From NCBI GenBank assembly GCA_028023455.1, contig JAQFVV010012394.1, positions 28,911,010 to 28,975,009 of the forward strand: 64,000 bases of DNA, written 5' to 3'. This document shows, in pieces, positions 46,440 to 59,277 of this stretch (position 1 is the first letter of the stretch; each line of letters begins with the position of its first letter). This DNA comes from Epiperipatus broadwayi (lineage: Eukaryota; Onychophora; Udeonychophora; Euonychophora; Peripatidae). The translations under genes were made by a program, and so were the position numbers. The notes under the pieces are model-generated. The model was not told the origin of the DNA, made no database searches, and was given only the letters and a program-made list of their open reading frames with translations.

Positions 46440-47125
46440 CCATTCTTTATGGTATACAAGCTGTTTATATGAGTCAAAACTCTCCATACAGTAGCCAATG
46501 GATGCAGAAAGGTTTGTACATAAAATCCTTATCTAATGTCTACTCATCTTGTGGCTTTTATCAGTGAGGAGCCTTGGATCTGAAAGCAATGCACTTAGAT
46601 CTTAGGATCTAATACAACCTTCCAGCAACCACCCTTTGTCTTTTTAGCTAACTATAAATCCAAAATAAAAACACAATAATGTTTTCAAGCTAAGTTCATT
46701 AGCGAGTATAGTCATATAAATTTGAACTCAGTTCAGTATCCATATTTTTTGATGCCTTTGGTTTTTTAATAATCACAGTCACTATAATCCTACCAGGAAG
46801 GATTGATATTAAATCACCAAACATCGTGAGATTACCTTTGTTTATGCTTGCAGCCACCTTTTACTTTTTAGCTAACTATAAAGCTTGGAGTCCAAAATGA
46901 AAACCCAATAATTCCAGAGGGTTGCACTAGATTCTAAGATCTAAGTACAGTGCTCTTAGATCCAAGGCTCCTCACTGATGAAAGTCAAGCTAGAATCTAG
47001 TCTGGGGATATTGAATGAGTAGGCACTAGATAGGGATTTTATGCACAAATCGTCCCATTTCCATTGATTTCTCTGGATTACACTGAATGGTGCTACTGTA
47101 TGGAAGTTTTGCCTTTGCATAATGC
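46440..47125 (-). mobile_element. family A copy split by a 300-bp insertion
   Basis: In reverse orientation, the 3' tail motif comes first (cacatgatcaccattcttta), then the left arm to 46611, then foreign sequence, then the right arm 46920-47110 ending tggaagttttgcct. The intervening 300 bp contain a direct repeat of tttttagctaactataaa. Confidence 0.65.
46969..47008 (+). ncRNA. hammerhead-like motif (family A, decayed)
   Basis: CTCCTCA, CTGATGA, AAGTC, AAGCTA, GAAT in place of GAAA, CTAGTC, TGGGGA. Stem I is intact; stem II loop and core are changed. Confidence 0.4.
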
Positions 47126-47799
47126 ATTTATATGTAATATAATTTTCTTCTTCCTTTTCCTATGTATTGATTTATACTTTAATATATCATACCATTTACA
47201 ACTTTTTTTAAACAATTTATCAACACTATTTATTTATATCAAAATTAACAGTTTCCACTGACCTGCAGTCATTATCAGAGTTACAATATTCAAATATATA
47301 ATTATGTAATTAATACACTTATACACATATTCATATATGTAATTAAATACACAAAATAAAACAAAAATAAAATATACATTTTAACCTAACCATTATAAAT
47401 AATCATTTACCATTTTATTACTTTACTCTTAAATAATTCTATCTATATTTATTTTATATCATTTTATTTTATTGTTTTTTAAAAAGTATTATTTATTATA
47501 ATTATAAAACTTTAACATTTATTCTATTATTTAATACATATTATTGTCATTTTACTTATATTATAAATCAACTTCTAACCTTTTCTTATTTTTATTAAAT
47601 ATTTTATAATTATCAATTAACTTTTCCCACATTACAAATTACTTTTTTACTATACAAAAATTACCTATCTCTTTACAATCTTATTTTTCTAAAAATCCAA
47701 GTGACAAAATTTTCAAAATTTGTACACTTGTTTAACATCTCCCTCTATTGTCATTTTCTTTAACTTTATTCTTTTAACCTTTTTCAAATTCAAACTATC

Positions 47800-49110
47800 A
47801 TTAATAATAATTACTTATAAAATTATTGTCTTTACCCCAAAATCCCTATTAAGATTTAGTTTTACACCTGGGTCTCATTTTACGCGATAGATAGGTTCCT
47901 CAGAAAACATGCACAAACGAAATCGCGCAAAAATAGATGTAACTTACATCGAAAAAGGGGGGATGCGGTCTGTGATTTTTCAAAATTCGCATAAAAGCAA
48001 AGCACCAACGTAAAATTACTTTAAAATTCGCACAAAAAAAAAGGAAATAAAATATGACTAATAAAAAATTTCAAATTTGAAAAAAATTGATACAAGACAA
48101 ACTTTTTTTAACCATGATATTTAATTTTATTCAAAATAACACGTTCGTTTGCAAACAACTAGTGCCAACTTCACACTCATGTTGTATCAGTGGTTTTCTG
48201 GTGACAACGTAATTAGTAATTAATCTTTGAGACGATGATTTTATTAATTGTTTATGAAACTAACAACTAAAAATTAAATTCTTATTTTTGTCTTTAATTT
48301 TCAATCCCGTTTACAAATCAAATTTCACATTAATTTCAAGTCGCAGTAAGTAATTTTTAAATTGTTAATTACAATTAAAAATGAGATTTTAATTGTCAAA
48401 TTTAATTTTGCCCACTGCTATTACTGAACTTTTAAAAATAAACTTGTGGACACTAAATTATTAATAATTGATTACGTTTTTTTTTAAAAAGCAAAAACAG
48501 AATGTGATTTAAAATGCAAATTAACACGTACAATGTTTGAACAAATTTACATTATAATCTGGTAAAATTTAATGTGTGTATATATAAAATATGGAAATTA
48601 TGATTTTAATTTCATTATTGCATAAAATCTTACTATTATAAAGCACTGAAAATATTGAAATTACTTTCAATATAACGTAAGTGCGCGAAATTTATTATTT
48701 AAAGTAATAGCGCATTATCGGAGTTCGTACACCTAGATCTCTTTTTACGCGGACTTATTTAACACACTTCCGGTGAAACACGAATCGCGTAACTTCAAAA
48801 TCGTGTTAAATAAGTCTGCGTAAAAAGAGACCCAGGTGTATATTCCTAATCAATATTGCCTCTTTAATTTTCCTATCCTTTCTATTATTTGTATAATTAA
48901 TCATTTTTATACTATCTTTCTCAAACCTATGATGTGTTTCTAATGAATGCAAATAAATAGGTGATCTCTTATCATATTTATATTGAATTAATCTTGTATA
49001 AATTGAATTCTTTGTTTCTCTACATAATTAGTTTTTATATTTTTACTTTTATATGATTTGCATTCAATTTTATATACTCCATTTATACATTCTTCTATTT
49101 TTCTCATATA
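47800..49110 (-). pseudogene. Penelope-like element, GIY-YIG endonuclease part (left arm)
   Basis: Minus-strand frames read GVYKIECKSYKSKNI, then (after a one-base shift at tatgtagagaaac) ETKNSIYTRLIQYKYDKRSP, SLETHHRFEKDSIKM, and DRKIKEAILI followed, past the inserted element, by LNLNRDFGVKTIIL. This is the GIY-YIG endonuclease typical of PLE C-termini: the GVYKI strand, the conserved Arg of TRL, H..HF, and KIKEA..I with a final LNRD.G. The reverse transcriptase is missing (5' truncation). The inserted element lies between the KIKEA and LNRD motifs. Confidence 0.7.
47865..48838 (+). mobile_element. pogo/Tigger-like non-autonomous element, copy 3
   Basis: Begins CACCTGGGTCTC and ends gagacccaggtg with TA on each side. 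The uninterrupted PLE arm at about 51810 has one TA at this point, confirming the TA duplication. An inner copy of the terminal repeat (cacctagatctctttttacg, 48728) makes a terminal hairpin of about 110 bp. Length 974 bp. Confidence 0.85.
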
Positions 49111-50122
49111 TTTATTATTTAATATATTAAGTATATTTTACCTTATTTTATTTACTATCTTAAATTTTATTACATTATTAAATTTTTTAATAATTCTAAT
49201 AATTATTTTATTTATAACAATACTCCTATATATTTATTCTTATCTATTTTATTTTTCTACATACTATCCCATTATTTTTATAAAATTTATCTTCTGATTT
49301 TCTTATACTTTTCTTCTATAACTTTTTCTGGATATTCATGATATTTAAAGAGTTTATAAATAATGAATATTCAGGAAAAGTTATAAAAAAAAGTATAAGA
49401 AAATCAGAAGAGAAATTTAATAAAAAATAATGGGATAGTATATAGGAAAAATAAAATAGATAAAAATAAATATATAGGTATTAAAACTTATAATAATAGT
49501 ATTGTTATAAATAAAATAATTATTAGAATTAATAAAAAGTTTAACAACATAATAATATTTAAGATAGTAAATAAAATAAGGTAGAATATACTTAATATAT
49601 TAAATAATAAATATGTGAAAAAGTAGAAGAATGTATAAATGGAGTATATAAAATTGAATGCAAATCATGTAAAAGTAAAAATATAAAAACTAATTATGTA
49701 GAGCAGTGTTTCACAACCTTTTTTGTCTCGCATACCACTTGGTAGTACATCATGCTAAATTGTATCACTTCGTAAAAATGATTGTATTTCGTGAAATTTG
49801 TTATTGCGAGTGTTATTTTATTTGCATTATAAATATTATAGGGTGACCATGTATGTATTCACATCTCATAATGAGACAAATTACATGGAAACACACCTAA
49901 ACATCATGCCAGATTATAAACTCACTGAAATTATAAACGCACTGTAACATATTTATATGTATGTGTTTGTTCAAAGTTTCATATTTTTTCCAAAATAATT
50001 TATTAAAGATTACATTATTACATTAAAAGTTATTTGGTACATATTTTGTTCAAAGTGTTTTCTCATTCCTTCATTTGGTTTTCCCGAATTTGAGTCTGTT
50101 TTCTCTTTTTCGGAGCATCTTG

Positions 50123-50401
50123 CTATTGGTTGGGCCATGGAGAGGATAAATCCAGCATGTCCCAAGTCATGGTAAAAATAACCTCAAGGGTTATCAGGCT
50201 ATCTCTTGTTCTTGTTTTCTTTATATTGTTCAGCATGAAGTTAATAGAATTAAAATTTTGATGATTAAATACTAGCTTACATCTAGTAATCCACAATAGA
50301 TGATCAAGAATTAATGAGAGTCTAATTTCTGGGTATGATGCTTTTCTGATACCTTCTTTCAAATTAAATAATTTAGATTGATTTGCCTCGATCCGACTCA
50401 T
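50123..50401 (-). pseudogene. L1/Tx1-like LINE C-terminal fragment inside the hAT element
   Basis: The frame contains LLWITRCKLVFNHQNFNSIN and TRTRDSLITLEVIFTMTWDM. It aligns with AVWITRCKLLFHQNDNGILN and KVRDRLLAPDSLFNDSWSML at the end of the 52.6-56.1 kb LINE. It lies between the hAT transposase end and the 49704 terminal repeat. The two sequences are diverged, so they come from different subfamilies. Confidence 0.65.
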
Positions 50402-50529
50402 TCTTTACCTACTATTTTGTCATATTTCGTTTACTAATAAATGCTTTTAATAAAAACACAAAATTATAAAAAACCAATTAGTATATTTTCTTATCATAAT
50501 CAAATATGTTTATAAAATAAATTTAATGA

Positions 50530-51391
<862 letters not shown>

Positions 51392-52104
51392 AAATCATAC
51401 TTTCAATTTTATTATTAACATTAAAGATCATTATCGACTGTACATATAAACAACTCTACTGTATAATATTATTAATTAAAATAATTTTTATGAATTATAG
51501 GAAAAAACGTTTCTATATTTTTATGATTTAATTATTTTTTTTATGTCCGCCATTATTGATTATTTTTCGTGTACCACCAACCTGCAACTCGCATACCACC
51601 AGTGGTATGCGTACCACAGGTTGGGAAACACTGATGTAGTGAAACAAAGAATGCAATTTATACCAGATTAATTCAATATAAATATGATAAGAGATTACCT
51701 ATTTATTTGCATTCATTAGAAACAGGTAGGTTTGAGAAAGTTTGTATAAAAATGATTAATTATACAAATAATAGAAGGGATAGGAAAATTAACGAGGCAA
51801 TGTTGATTAAAAATATAAAACCAAATCTTAATAGGAATTTTGGAGTAAAGATAATAATTTTATAAGCAATTATTATTAATAATAGTTTGAATTTGAAAAA
51901 GGTTAAAAGAATAAGGTTGAAGAAAATGATGATAGAGGAAGATGTCAAACAAGTGTACAAATTTTGAAAATTTTGTCAGTTGGGTTTTTGGAAATAGGAT
52001 TGTAAAGAGGTAGGTAATTTTTGTAATATAAAAAAATAATTTGTAATGTGGGAAAAGTTATTTGGTAATTATAAAATATTTAATAAAAATAAGATAAGGT
52101 TAGA

Positions 52105-52225
52105 AGTTGTATGTCTTCCTACTTTCCTTTGTACTTTTTCTAAGTAATCTAATACCCCTTTACTAACACATAATGCATCATTACCATATGTTAACCCTGC
52201 TACTGCAACTCCCATATAATTCTAG
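52105..52225 (-). pseudogene. short LINE ORF2 remnant
   Basis: The minus strand encodes VAVAGLTYGNDALCVSKGVL and, continuing, DYLEKVQRKVGRHT, which resembles the P.LLYG.E......L..LE..Q..VGR block found after the reverse transcriptase of many LINEs. It probably belongs to the family D or a related LINE. It lies at the outer end of the right PLE arm. Confidence 0.5.
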
Positions 52226-52689
52226 CTACATCATATTTATTATATTTAAGTGATGTATTGTTTATTATATTTCCCCCATGCTGCCATCTAGTGATATTAA
52301 ATTGTATCAATATTTTTAAAGCTAAAAGGTATAAAGAAAAAACTACAACAAATTTTTTAAAAAAGCTTGCACTTGCATAAATGCATTAAAAAATTAAACA
52401 AAGAGGGGGAATGCATGAAAAAATAAAAATTATCACAGTATTCTTAAAATTTTGCAATCAAAATAAAAGAATAGAGTGCTGTGTTTAAAAATATTTTTAA
52501 ACAATTTCCAAACATCATTTTCTTATTCCTGTTATTTTGGTCACATAATATCAAAAATGTTGTGAAAGCTGGAAAAAATTAGTTTATAGTACTTTTTTAA
52601 AACTTTTTAATGCAATTATTATAAATAAAGGGATTGTTTAATATATATATATATATTTATTATTATGGGAATAAAAAAAGTGTTACTAT

Positions 52690-53111
52690 AATAACTCTGA
52701 AGATTAATAGTGTTGTAAATGTTCCAAACTTGTATAATTCCAAAAGGAAAAATTTTGATTCTTCAAGTTCTCAACAAGATGAAGGGAACACTTCTTCTGA
52801 GGATTTAGGAACAACTCTTACTCTTGATCAATATACTTTTTCACCTTATAACTTAAGGGGAAAAAAAGGAAAATAAGCGTTTCAAGTTGTCTGAGAAAAA
52901 TCAAAATTCCAATCTTAACTTGCCTCATTCTAATCCTATTTCAGCCTTTTCTGGAAAAATTAACAGCAATAAGGTTTTAGTTTCTGATTTGCCACAATCT
53001 CAAGTGGAGAATTCAACAGATACATCCAGATGGTCAAATGAACAATCTTTGGACTCTCTCGATTGGGCTGAGCAAGTAGAACTGATTGATGGAATTTTCA
53101 TTAATCAATAG
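52690..53111 (+). pseudogene. LINE ORF1 C-terminal part
   Basis: Two consecutive frames read SSSSQQDEGNTSSEDLGTTL with LRGKKGK, and DSLDWAEQVELIDGIF. They are Ser/Asn/Gln-rich without a visible RRM or zinc knuckle, as expected for the tail of an ORF1 protein. ORF2 starts about 40 bases downstream. Confidence 0.55.
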
Positions 53112-53153
53112 GTTTTCATTTTTTTTTCATAACTGTAGTTTTAATATAAGTAC

Positions 53154-56087
53154 ATGATTCTCAATATAGCAGGTGTAAATGTCAGGGGTCTAAACTCTTT
53201 GGATAGAGTGTTTGCCCTCAAAAGATGGATTGATTCCAATAATTTTCATGTGGTGTGTTTGTCTGAGACAAAATTATGTTTAAATTCAAATTATAAAATA
53301 AATCAAATTCTTGAACAATATGGCATTTTTAAATTCTCCTTTTCTAATTCCCCTTCAGCTTGAATTGCTTTTTAATAAATAAAAGACTTTCCTTTAGTTC
53401 TTGCAGAACTCTCTATTTGAATAAAAATTTATTGGTTTTAGACATTAAGATTAATAATTTGTCAATCATTATTATTTATGTCTATCTTACTAATAATAAT
53501 AATGTTGTCTTATCTACAATTAATAAAATCAATGCTTTATTTGCTAATACTTTATCTCCAGCTATCTGCTTTGGAAATTTCAATATGGCTTACAATAAAT
53601 TCAATATAAGATATTTGCCTTTGTTGGGATTCTTAGTTCTTTGATTAACACCTTCACTAAGAGAACTAAGGGTCCAAATTGTCTCCTTCACAAACTTGAT
53701 GTTATTGGTAGTAAAGTCTGTCATCTATCTTCATCTCATGGAAATATCAAAATCATTATGGATCTAAAATCTCAATATCATGATAAGCAAAGAGTGCTTT
53801 CTCAATACATTTCTATTAAAAAAGCAAAAAAAAAATTTTTTCTGGGCAGCATAATTGGACACACAGCTACAAAAGTTGGGCCATTGGTGGATCCAAAAGG
53901 CGCACTCCTTCTATGGTCTCGGTTGATAATATAAACTATGGTGGACTTAATATGCTACTTAAAATTAATGAATATTTCCAAAACAAGCTTCAGGCACAGG
54001 AATTTAGCATTGGTAATATATGGAATGTCAGTGTTAATTATGAATAACATAATATTACTGTCAATGATATTCTACAATGCTTGGCTGCCTACCCTGAAAT
54101 TACACACCCTGGCTTAGACAGCATTCCATGTTTTGTGCTTCTTCATCTCAGTCATTTCACTGCTCCTATAATTCATAATCTAATAAATGTCTTGGCTGGT
54201 GATTTTCAAGTTATTCCTGACCTCTATCCTATTGCTCTCATTCCTTTTTTAAAGAAAATCATTACTCCTTCATCGTTAAAACAATATTCGTCCTATTTCT
54301 ATGACTCCTCTTCTTATTAAGTGTATTGAGTCTATTGTTAAAGAAAGAATTCAGAAGCAACTTTTATCACACATTTCTAAATATCAGTTTGCTAAGAAAG
54401 GTTCTTTGACTATTGATGCTGTACGTCAGGCAATGCTTTTTGTTGAGCATATTCGAGTACATAGGAAATCTTTGCCTATTGCCGTTCAACTTGACTTTGC
54501 TTCAGCTTTTAATTTCATCATACCTTCCATTCTTTTTGACCTGCTTGTGGAATATTCTGTTCTGATGTTCTTCATTAGGATCATTGCAAATCTTTTTCTT
54601 AACAGGTCTGTTTTCAGATCTCTAGATGATTGTCTTGGGCCTGGATTTAGACCCCATTTGTCTATTCCACAATGTTCTCCACTAAGTACTCTTTTCTTTA
54701 TTACCTATATCAATCCTCTTTTGATTGGCATTGAGAAAAATCTACCTGGAATATATGTGCCTACTCTTGGTGAGGAAATTCGTCATATGTAGATGATGTC
54801 ACAGTTTTCCTTCCTCCACATAAGTATTTATCAGCTTTACAAAAGATTTTAGACAGATACTCACTTAAATTTAAGCTTCAATTAAATCTTTCCAAATCTT
54901 CAACATAGAAAATTAAATCTGGTGTCATTTCCCATCTCAATTCACATCTAGACCTCAAAAATGTCTTGGATTTCCAATTGCTTTACCAAGAATTGCTATG
55001 AGAAAAGTAATTCAGCTTTCAATCTTGGACAAACTCAAAAGTCTCACTAATTCTCTATATTCAATTTATTTATCATTACCTGGAAAATTTGCACTCCTTA
55101 ATATGTTAGTTTTTCACAGAATTAACTATTTTTTACCTATCATCAAGCCTATTTTGATATTTTCAAAATAAGATAAATTCAATATGTTCTAAGATTCTCT
55201 GGTGAGGAAAGTGTGCTTCCATCAGTCTTTTTCAGTTACAGAAACCCAAGGAGCTCAATGGCATTGGTCTTCTTTCTTTATCCACTTTTTATGTTCAGAA
55301 AGATATTGCTGTTCTTAGATTTTTTTATCTCAGGCTGCTACAGATAGATCAAAATTTTCCATTTGTACCTACAGACACTCCACCTCCATTTCTTGGAGAG
55401 CGGATATCCAAGATTAGAGACTTTCTTAGAAATTTTTTTTATACTTTCTTTGCACACATTTGAGAATAAGAAGAGTTATTGGGAAATTTATAAACTGATC
55501 TATAGTAATCAAACTTTGTCCTCAACTCTTCTTGATTTAAATAATAAGGTTTTATTAAAGAAATCTAAACATTGGTTTCTTGAGCACAAATATATTGATT
55601 TTATTTTAAAGTTTAATCTTTCATCCTTACCTACTAATCATTTTTTAGTGTTTAGAAGAGATTCTCGAAAGATTGATTCACATTGCCAGTTTTGCTTTTC
55701 AGATGACGAGACACTTCATCATATTTTTTTTAATTGTCCTTCTCTATCTCCACTCAGATTTTTTTGGGGGGAAATCATATTTCTAGTCGTAACAAAGATG
55801 TGCTCTCTATTTTTAAAGCTATTAAAAGTGGTGTTTTCTCAAAAATAAGAATGGCTATTTTTCTCTTATTTGCAGTGTGGATTACCAGATGTAAGCTCTT
55901 GTTTCACCAGAACGACAATGGAATTCTGAATACTTTTATTACTGTCATTAACAAAATCAAAGTTAGAGACAGACTGCTTGCACCTGACTCTTTATTTAAT
56001 GATTCTTGGTCTATGCTTAATTTTCCTGTTTTTTCTTCGAAGTCTCAGCGGTTTCAGAATGCTGCTATCTTCATAAGGGATAATTAA
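53154..56087 (+). pseudogene. LINE ORF2: AP endonuclease, reverse transcriptase, zinc knuckle
   Basis: Endonuclease: ILNIAGVNVRGLNSLDRVF and VVCLSETKL near 53.16-53.28 kb, then ICFGNFNMAYNKF near 53.57 kb (GDFN changed to GNFN). Linker near 53.73-54.0 kb. Reverse transcriptase: LDFASAFNFI (motif A, about 54.49 kb), SIPQCSPLSTLFFITYINPL (54.66 kb) and YVDD at 54786-54797 after a frameshift; INYFLPIIKPI near 55.12 kb. C-terminus: HCQFCFSDDETLHHIFFNC (C-x2-C-x8-H-x4-C; 55.68 kb) and ITRCKLLFHQND (55.88 kb). NVRGLN and the CCHC end fit the L1/Tx1 group. Multiple frameshifts and stops. Confidence 0.75.
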
Positions 56088-56099
56088 ATTTGTTTCTAG

Positions 56100-57095
56100 T
56101 TTATTACTATGTATTTTAATTATTGATTTTTGTTGATCATTAAATTTCACTTTTAAAGTAGTAATAATGACTTAATTTAGAGGAGTTTTATTTTGTTTTT
56201 ATGAAAATAATTACTATAATTGTATTAAACATTTTTTTTATAACCAGGGTATAAATACTATGTTTAATTATTTGCATTTTTTTGTTTGATTATTTCTCAC
56301 ATTAATTCGTTTAAAGATAATTTCAAATGGCAGTAGAATATTATTTAATAAGATCGTATCTCTAAAGTTGATTAAACGACATTTGAGTCGTTTACAAAAA
56401 AGTTTATTTATAATCGTTTCGTCTCATTAAATAAACAAGATCTTGTATTCACGTTGAGATCTATCACCAACGACAATCTATCGGTCAAATATTGAATCTC
56501 TGTGAAGATTTACACTTTAGGGAGTAATAGAAATGTCGAAGCAATCTGGCTTTAAAAATTATCCACTGTTTGCATTTTTTGATTAAAATTTTTATATTTA
56601 AAACATACTTATGTCTACTGAACACATACACATACATATATATATTAATTAGAATATGACTAATACTCTGCTGGAATATTATACACGGGTAGCACTGATG
56701 AAAAAAATAACGTTAGGGGGCGTAATTTTGTTTTTATTTGGGGACGTATATATCATTGATTGCCTACATTGATGATGAGTCACATATCTAACTAATGGCT
56801 CAAACTTAAATTTCAATGTGACTACATTTTAGATGGTAATTTCTACGGGTTTAAATAAAAACTTACATTATTTATTCAGAATGCAATTGGAATAAAACTC
56901 ATCAGAAACGTAAGTTATAAATGAATGATATATTCTGTAGACTGATGGAAAAACAGAATTTAGTTATAGAAATCATATTATATGGTGCAGATGAATTATT
57001 CATTTGGATCCACTTTTGATGCTACTTTAGAAAACATTTTTGCCACGCTCTCTAAAGTTGACAATGCATGAGAATTGCACATGGAGTGACTTTTT
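56100..57095. other. no gene seen
   Basis: Unassigned; 56335-56530 is less AT-rich (tcgtttcgtctcattaaata, acgttgagatctatcaccaa) but has no coding frame. Confidence 0.35.
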
Positions 57096-57099
57096 GTAG

Positions 57100-59205
57100 A
57101 TATTGTTGAATGAAAAATCCAATAGTCACAAGCTATCATTTACTGAAATAGCAGATAAAACTAGACAGACAAAAATTATTAAGAAAAACAACATTTACAG
57201 TTGATGTTCCTAATCTTCAGAAACATTCTAATGAATTTAAATTAGAACTTACAAATCGGTTTCAAGTATTAGTAGATATTGAACAAGATTCAGATTTGAA
57301 TGAAATTAAAATGAAAATAACGGATACATTTTTAAAAACTGCAACAAAAATAGCTGGTAAAAATAAAGCAGCAATTGACCAACAAAAATTCTACTGAGAT
57401 TAGAAAATTTATGAAGAAAAGAAGGAATATGAAGATATACAAAAATGATGCTTTAAAAAGGATTGAATATCTCGAATTTTGTAAAATGGTATGGAAAAGA
57501 GTTGAAAATGATATAAGAAAGTATAACTGAGAACTAGCAAGGAAAGCTGTAGAAGAAAATAAAAGTCGCAAGAGTGTAAAACAACATTTTGGTGTTGATA
57601 GGAAATTTATATCTGCAATAAAAAAAAGATGGAATTATTACTAAAAAGAGAGATGACATCATGAAATGGGTAGAAGACTTCTATCAAGAATTATATAGTA
57701 ATAAAGAATAAGTACCTCCTATATCTATTACATCTTCAGAATTGCCCAGAATTTTAAATGAAGAAGTGAAACATGCAATTAAATTTATGTAGAAAGGAAA
57801 GGCTCCAAGTAATGATGGAATTATAATTGATATATTAAAAGAAGCAGATGAAAAAATATAATTTTTTTTTACCAAATGTTTAAATGATAAAGATGTACCA
57901 TATGATTAGAAGAATGCAATATTAATATTAATATTTAAAAAAGATGATAAGGAAGATATTAGAAATTAGACCTATCAGTCTTTTATCAGTTTTATAGAAA
58001 ATTTTTACCAAGATAATTACAATTCGTCTATGAAGGACATTGGATTTCCACCTACCAAGAGAACAAGCTGGATTTAAAAATGGTTTTAGTACAGTATATT
58101 ATATTCAGGTATTGAGAGATATTATAAAAAGGACAAATGAATATGAGTTTCCATTATGCTTTTTATTCATAGATTATGAAAAGGCATTTGATTCTATAAA
58201 CATTTCTTCAGTGATTAAAGCATTGGATCATCAAGGTGTATATCAAGGATATTGTCATATTTTAAAGAATATTTATAAAAATACATCAGCAACAATTAGA
58301 TTACATAATGATACTAGAAAAGTTAACATTGAGAAGGGTATAAGACAGGATGACTCCATATTTTCAAAACTTTTTACAGAAGTGCTGCAAGAAGTATTTT
58401 GTGGATTAAACTGGGAAGCTAAAGGAGTGAAAGTAAATGGAGATTATTTAAGTCATTTAGATTTTTCAGATGATGTAGTTGTTTTTGCAAATAATGCTTT
58501 AGAGCTGCAGAAAAGGTAACAGGACTTATCAGATGGAAGTAGGAAAGTAGGACTAAAGATAAATGTTAAAAAGACTAAATTAATCTTTAATGGATTTTCT
58601 CATAATATGAAAATATTGATTATGATGAGTTAGAAAAAGTTAACAGTTACACATACCTTGGTCAGATTATTAATACAGATGGAAACATAATGGATGAAAT
58701 TAATCATAGAATTACACTTGGTTGGACTGCTTTTGGTAGAATTAACTTGATACTAAAAGGAAATATGCCTATGTGTTTGAAAAGGAAGGTTTTTAATAAA
58801 TGTGTTTTACCAATTCTTACTTATGGATCTGAGACTTGGACACTTAATAGAAGAGCAATGCAAAGACTTCAGATCACTCAGAAGAGATCAAAAATGCAAT
58901 ATATGGGTAAGAGAACAAACAGGTATTACTGACCTCATTGAAAAATTAAAAGACTAAAGTGGAGTTGGGCTGGAAACATTGTTAGAAGAGATGATAATAG
59001 ATGGACAATTAAAATCTTAAACTGGATTCCAAGAGGTTGTAAAAGACCCAGAAAGAGACCATGTGAGATGGATGCATGAAATAAGAAATTGTGCAGGGGT
59101 GGTGTGGAGAAGAGAAACTAAAGATTGGAGAAGATGGATTGAACTTGGAGAGACCTTCATCCTGAAAAATATTGATAATGGTTGATAATGATGATGATGA
59201 TGATA
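57100..59205 (+). pseudogene. RTE-like LINE, reverse transcriptase to 3' tail
   Basis: Linker: FKLELTNRFQVLVD near 57.24 kb. Reverse transcriptase in an open frame 58040-58519: EQAGFKNGFSTVYYI, FIDYEKAFDSI (motif A), KGIRQDDSIFSKLF (usually GIRQGD..SP) and LDFSDDVVVFANN (FADD changed to FSDD). Then VGLKINVKKTK, NHRITLGWTAFGRI (58.7 kb), LPILTYGSETWTLN, RLKWSWAGNIVRRDDNRW (58.95 kb). The 3' end carries a GATGAT repeat tail (59188-59203), a known habit of RTE elements. The endonuclease is lost by 5' truncation. Confidence 0.8.
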
Positions 59206-59277
59206 TAACTTATTCATCATTAGTCACTCTGTAATATGTAGGGTTTGTTAAAAAAGTTTGATGATAATTAATTTGAC
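59206..59277. other. 72-bp spacer between two facing RTE tails
   Basis: Unique AT-rich sequence between the GATGAT tail of one element and the inverted tail of the next. Confidence 0.6.

Larger units (their letters stand above)
52630..56095 (+). mobile_element. L1/Tx1-like LINE, most complete copy
   Basis: 5'-truncated in ORF1, then ORF2 with endonuclease, reverse transcriptase and C-terminal zinc knuckle in the standard order. All frames are broken. No poly-A tail or target duplication was recognised. Confidence 0.75.

Noticed and set aside
49058-49297. Long hydrophobic plus-strand frame (79 codons)
   Set aside because: It is the antisense of the PLE palindrome arm; its Ile/Leu/Phe content reflects AT-rich complement of coding sequence.
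55734-56087. Independent small gene overlapping the end of the LINE
   Set aside because: Its frame continues the LINE C-terminus (ITRCKLLF block), and the same block occurs at 50.3 kb.
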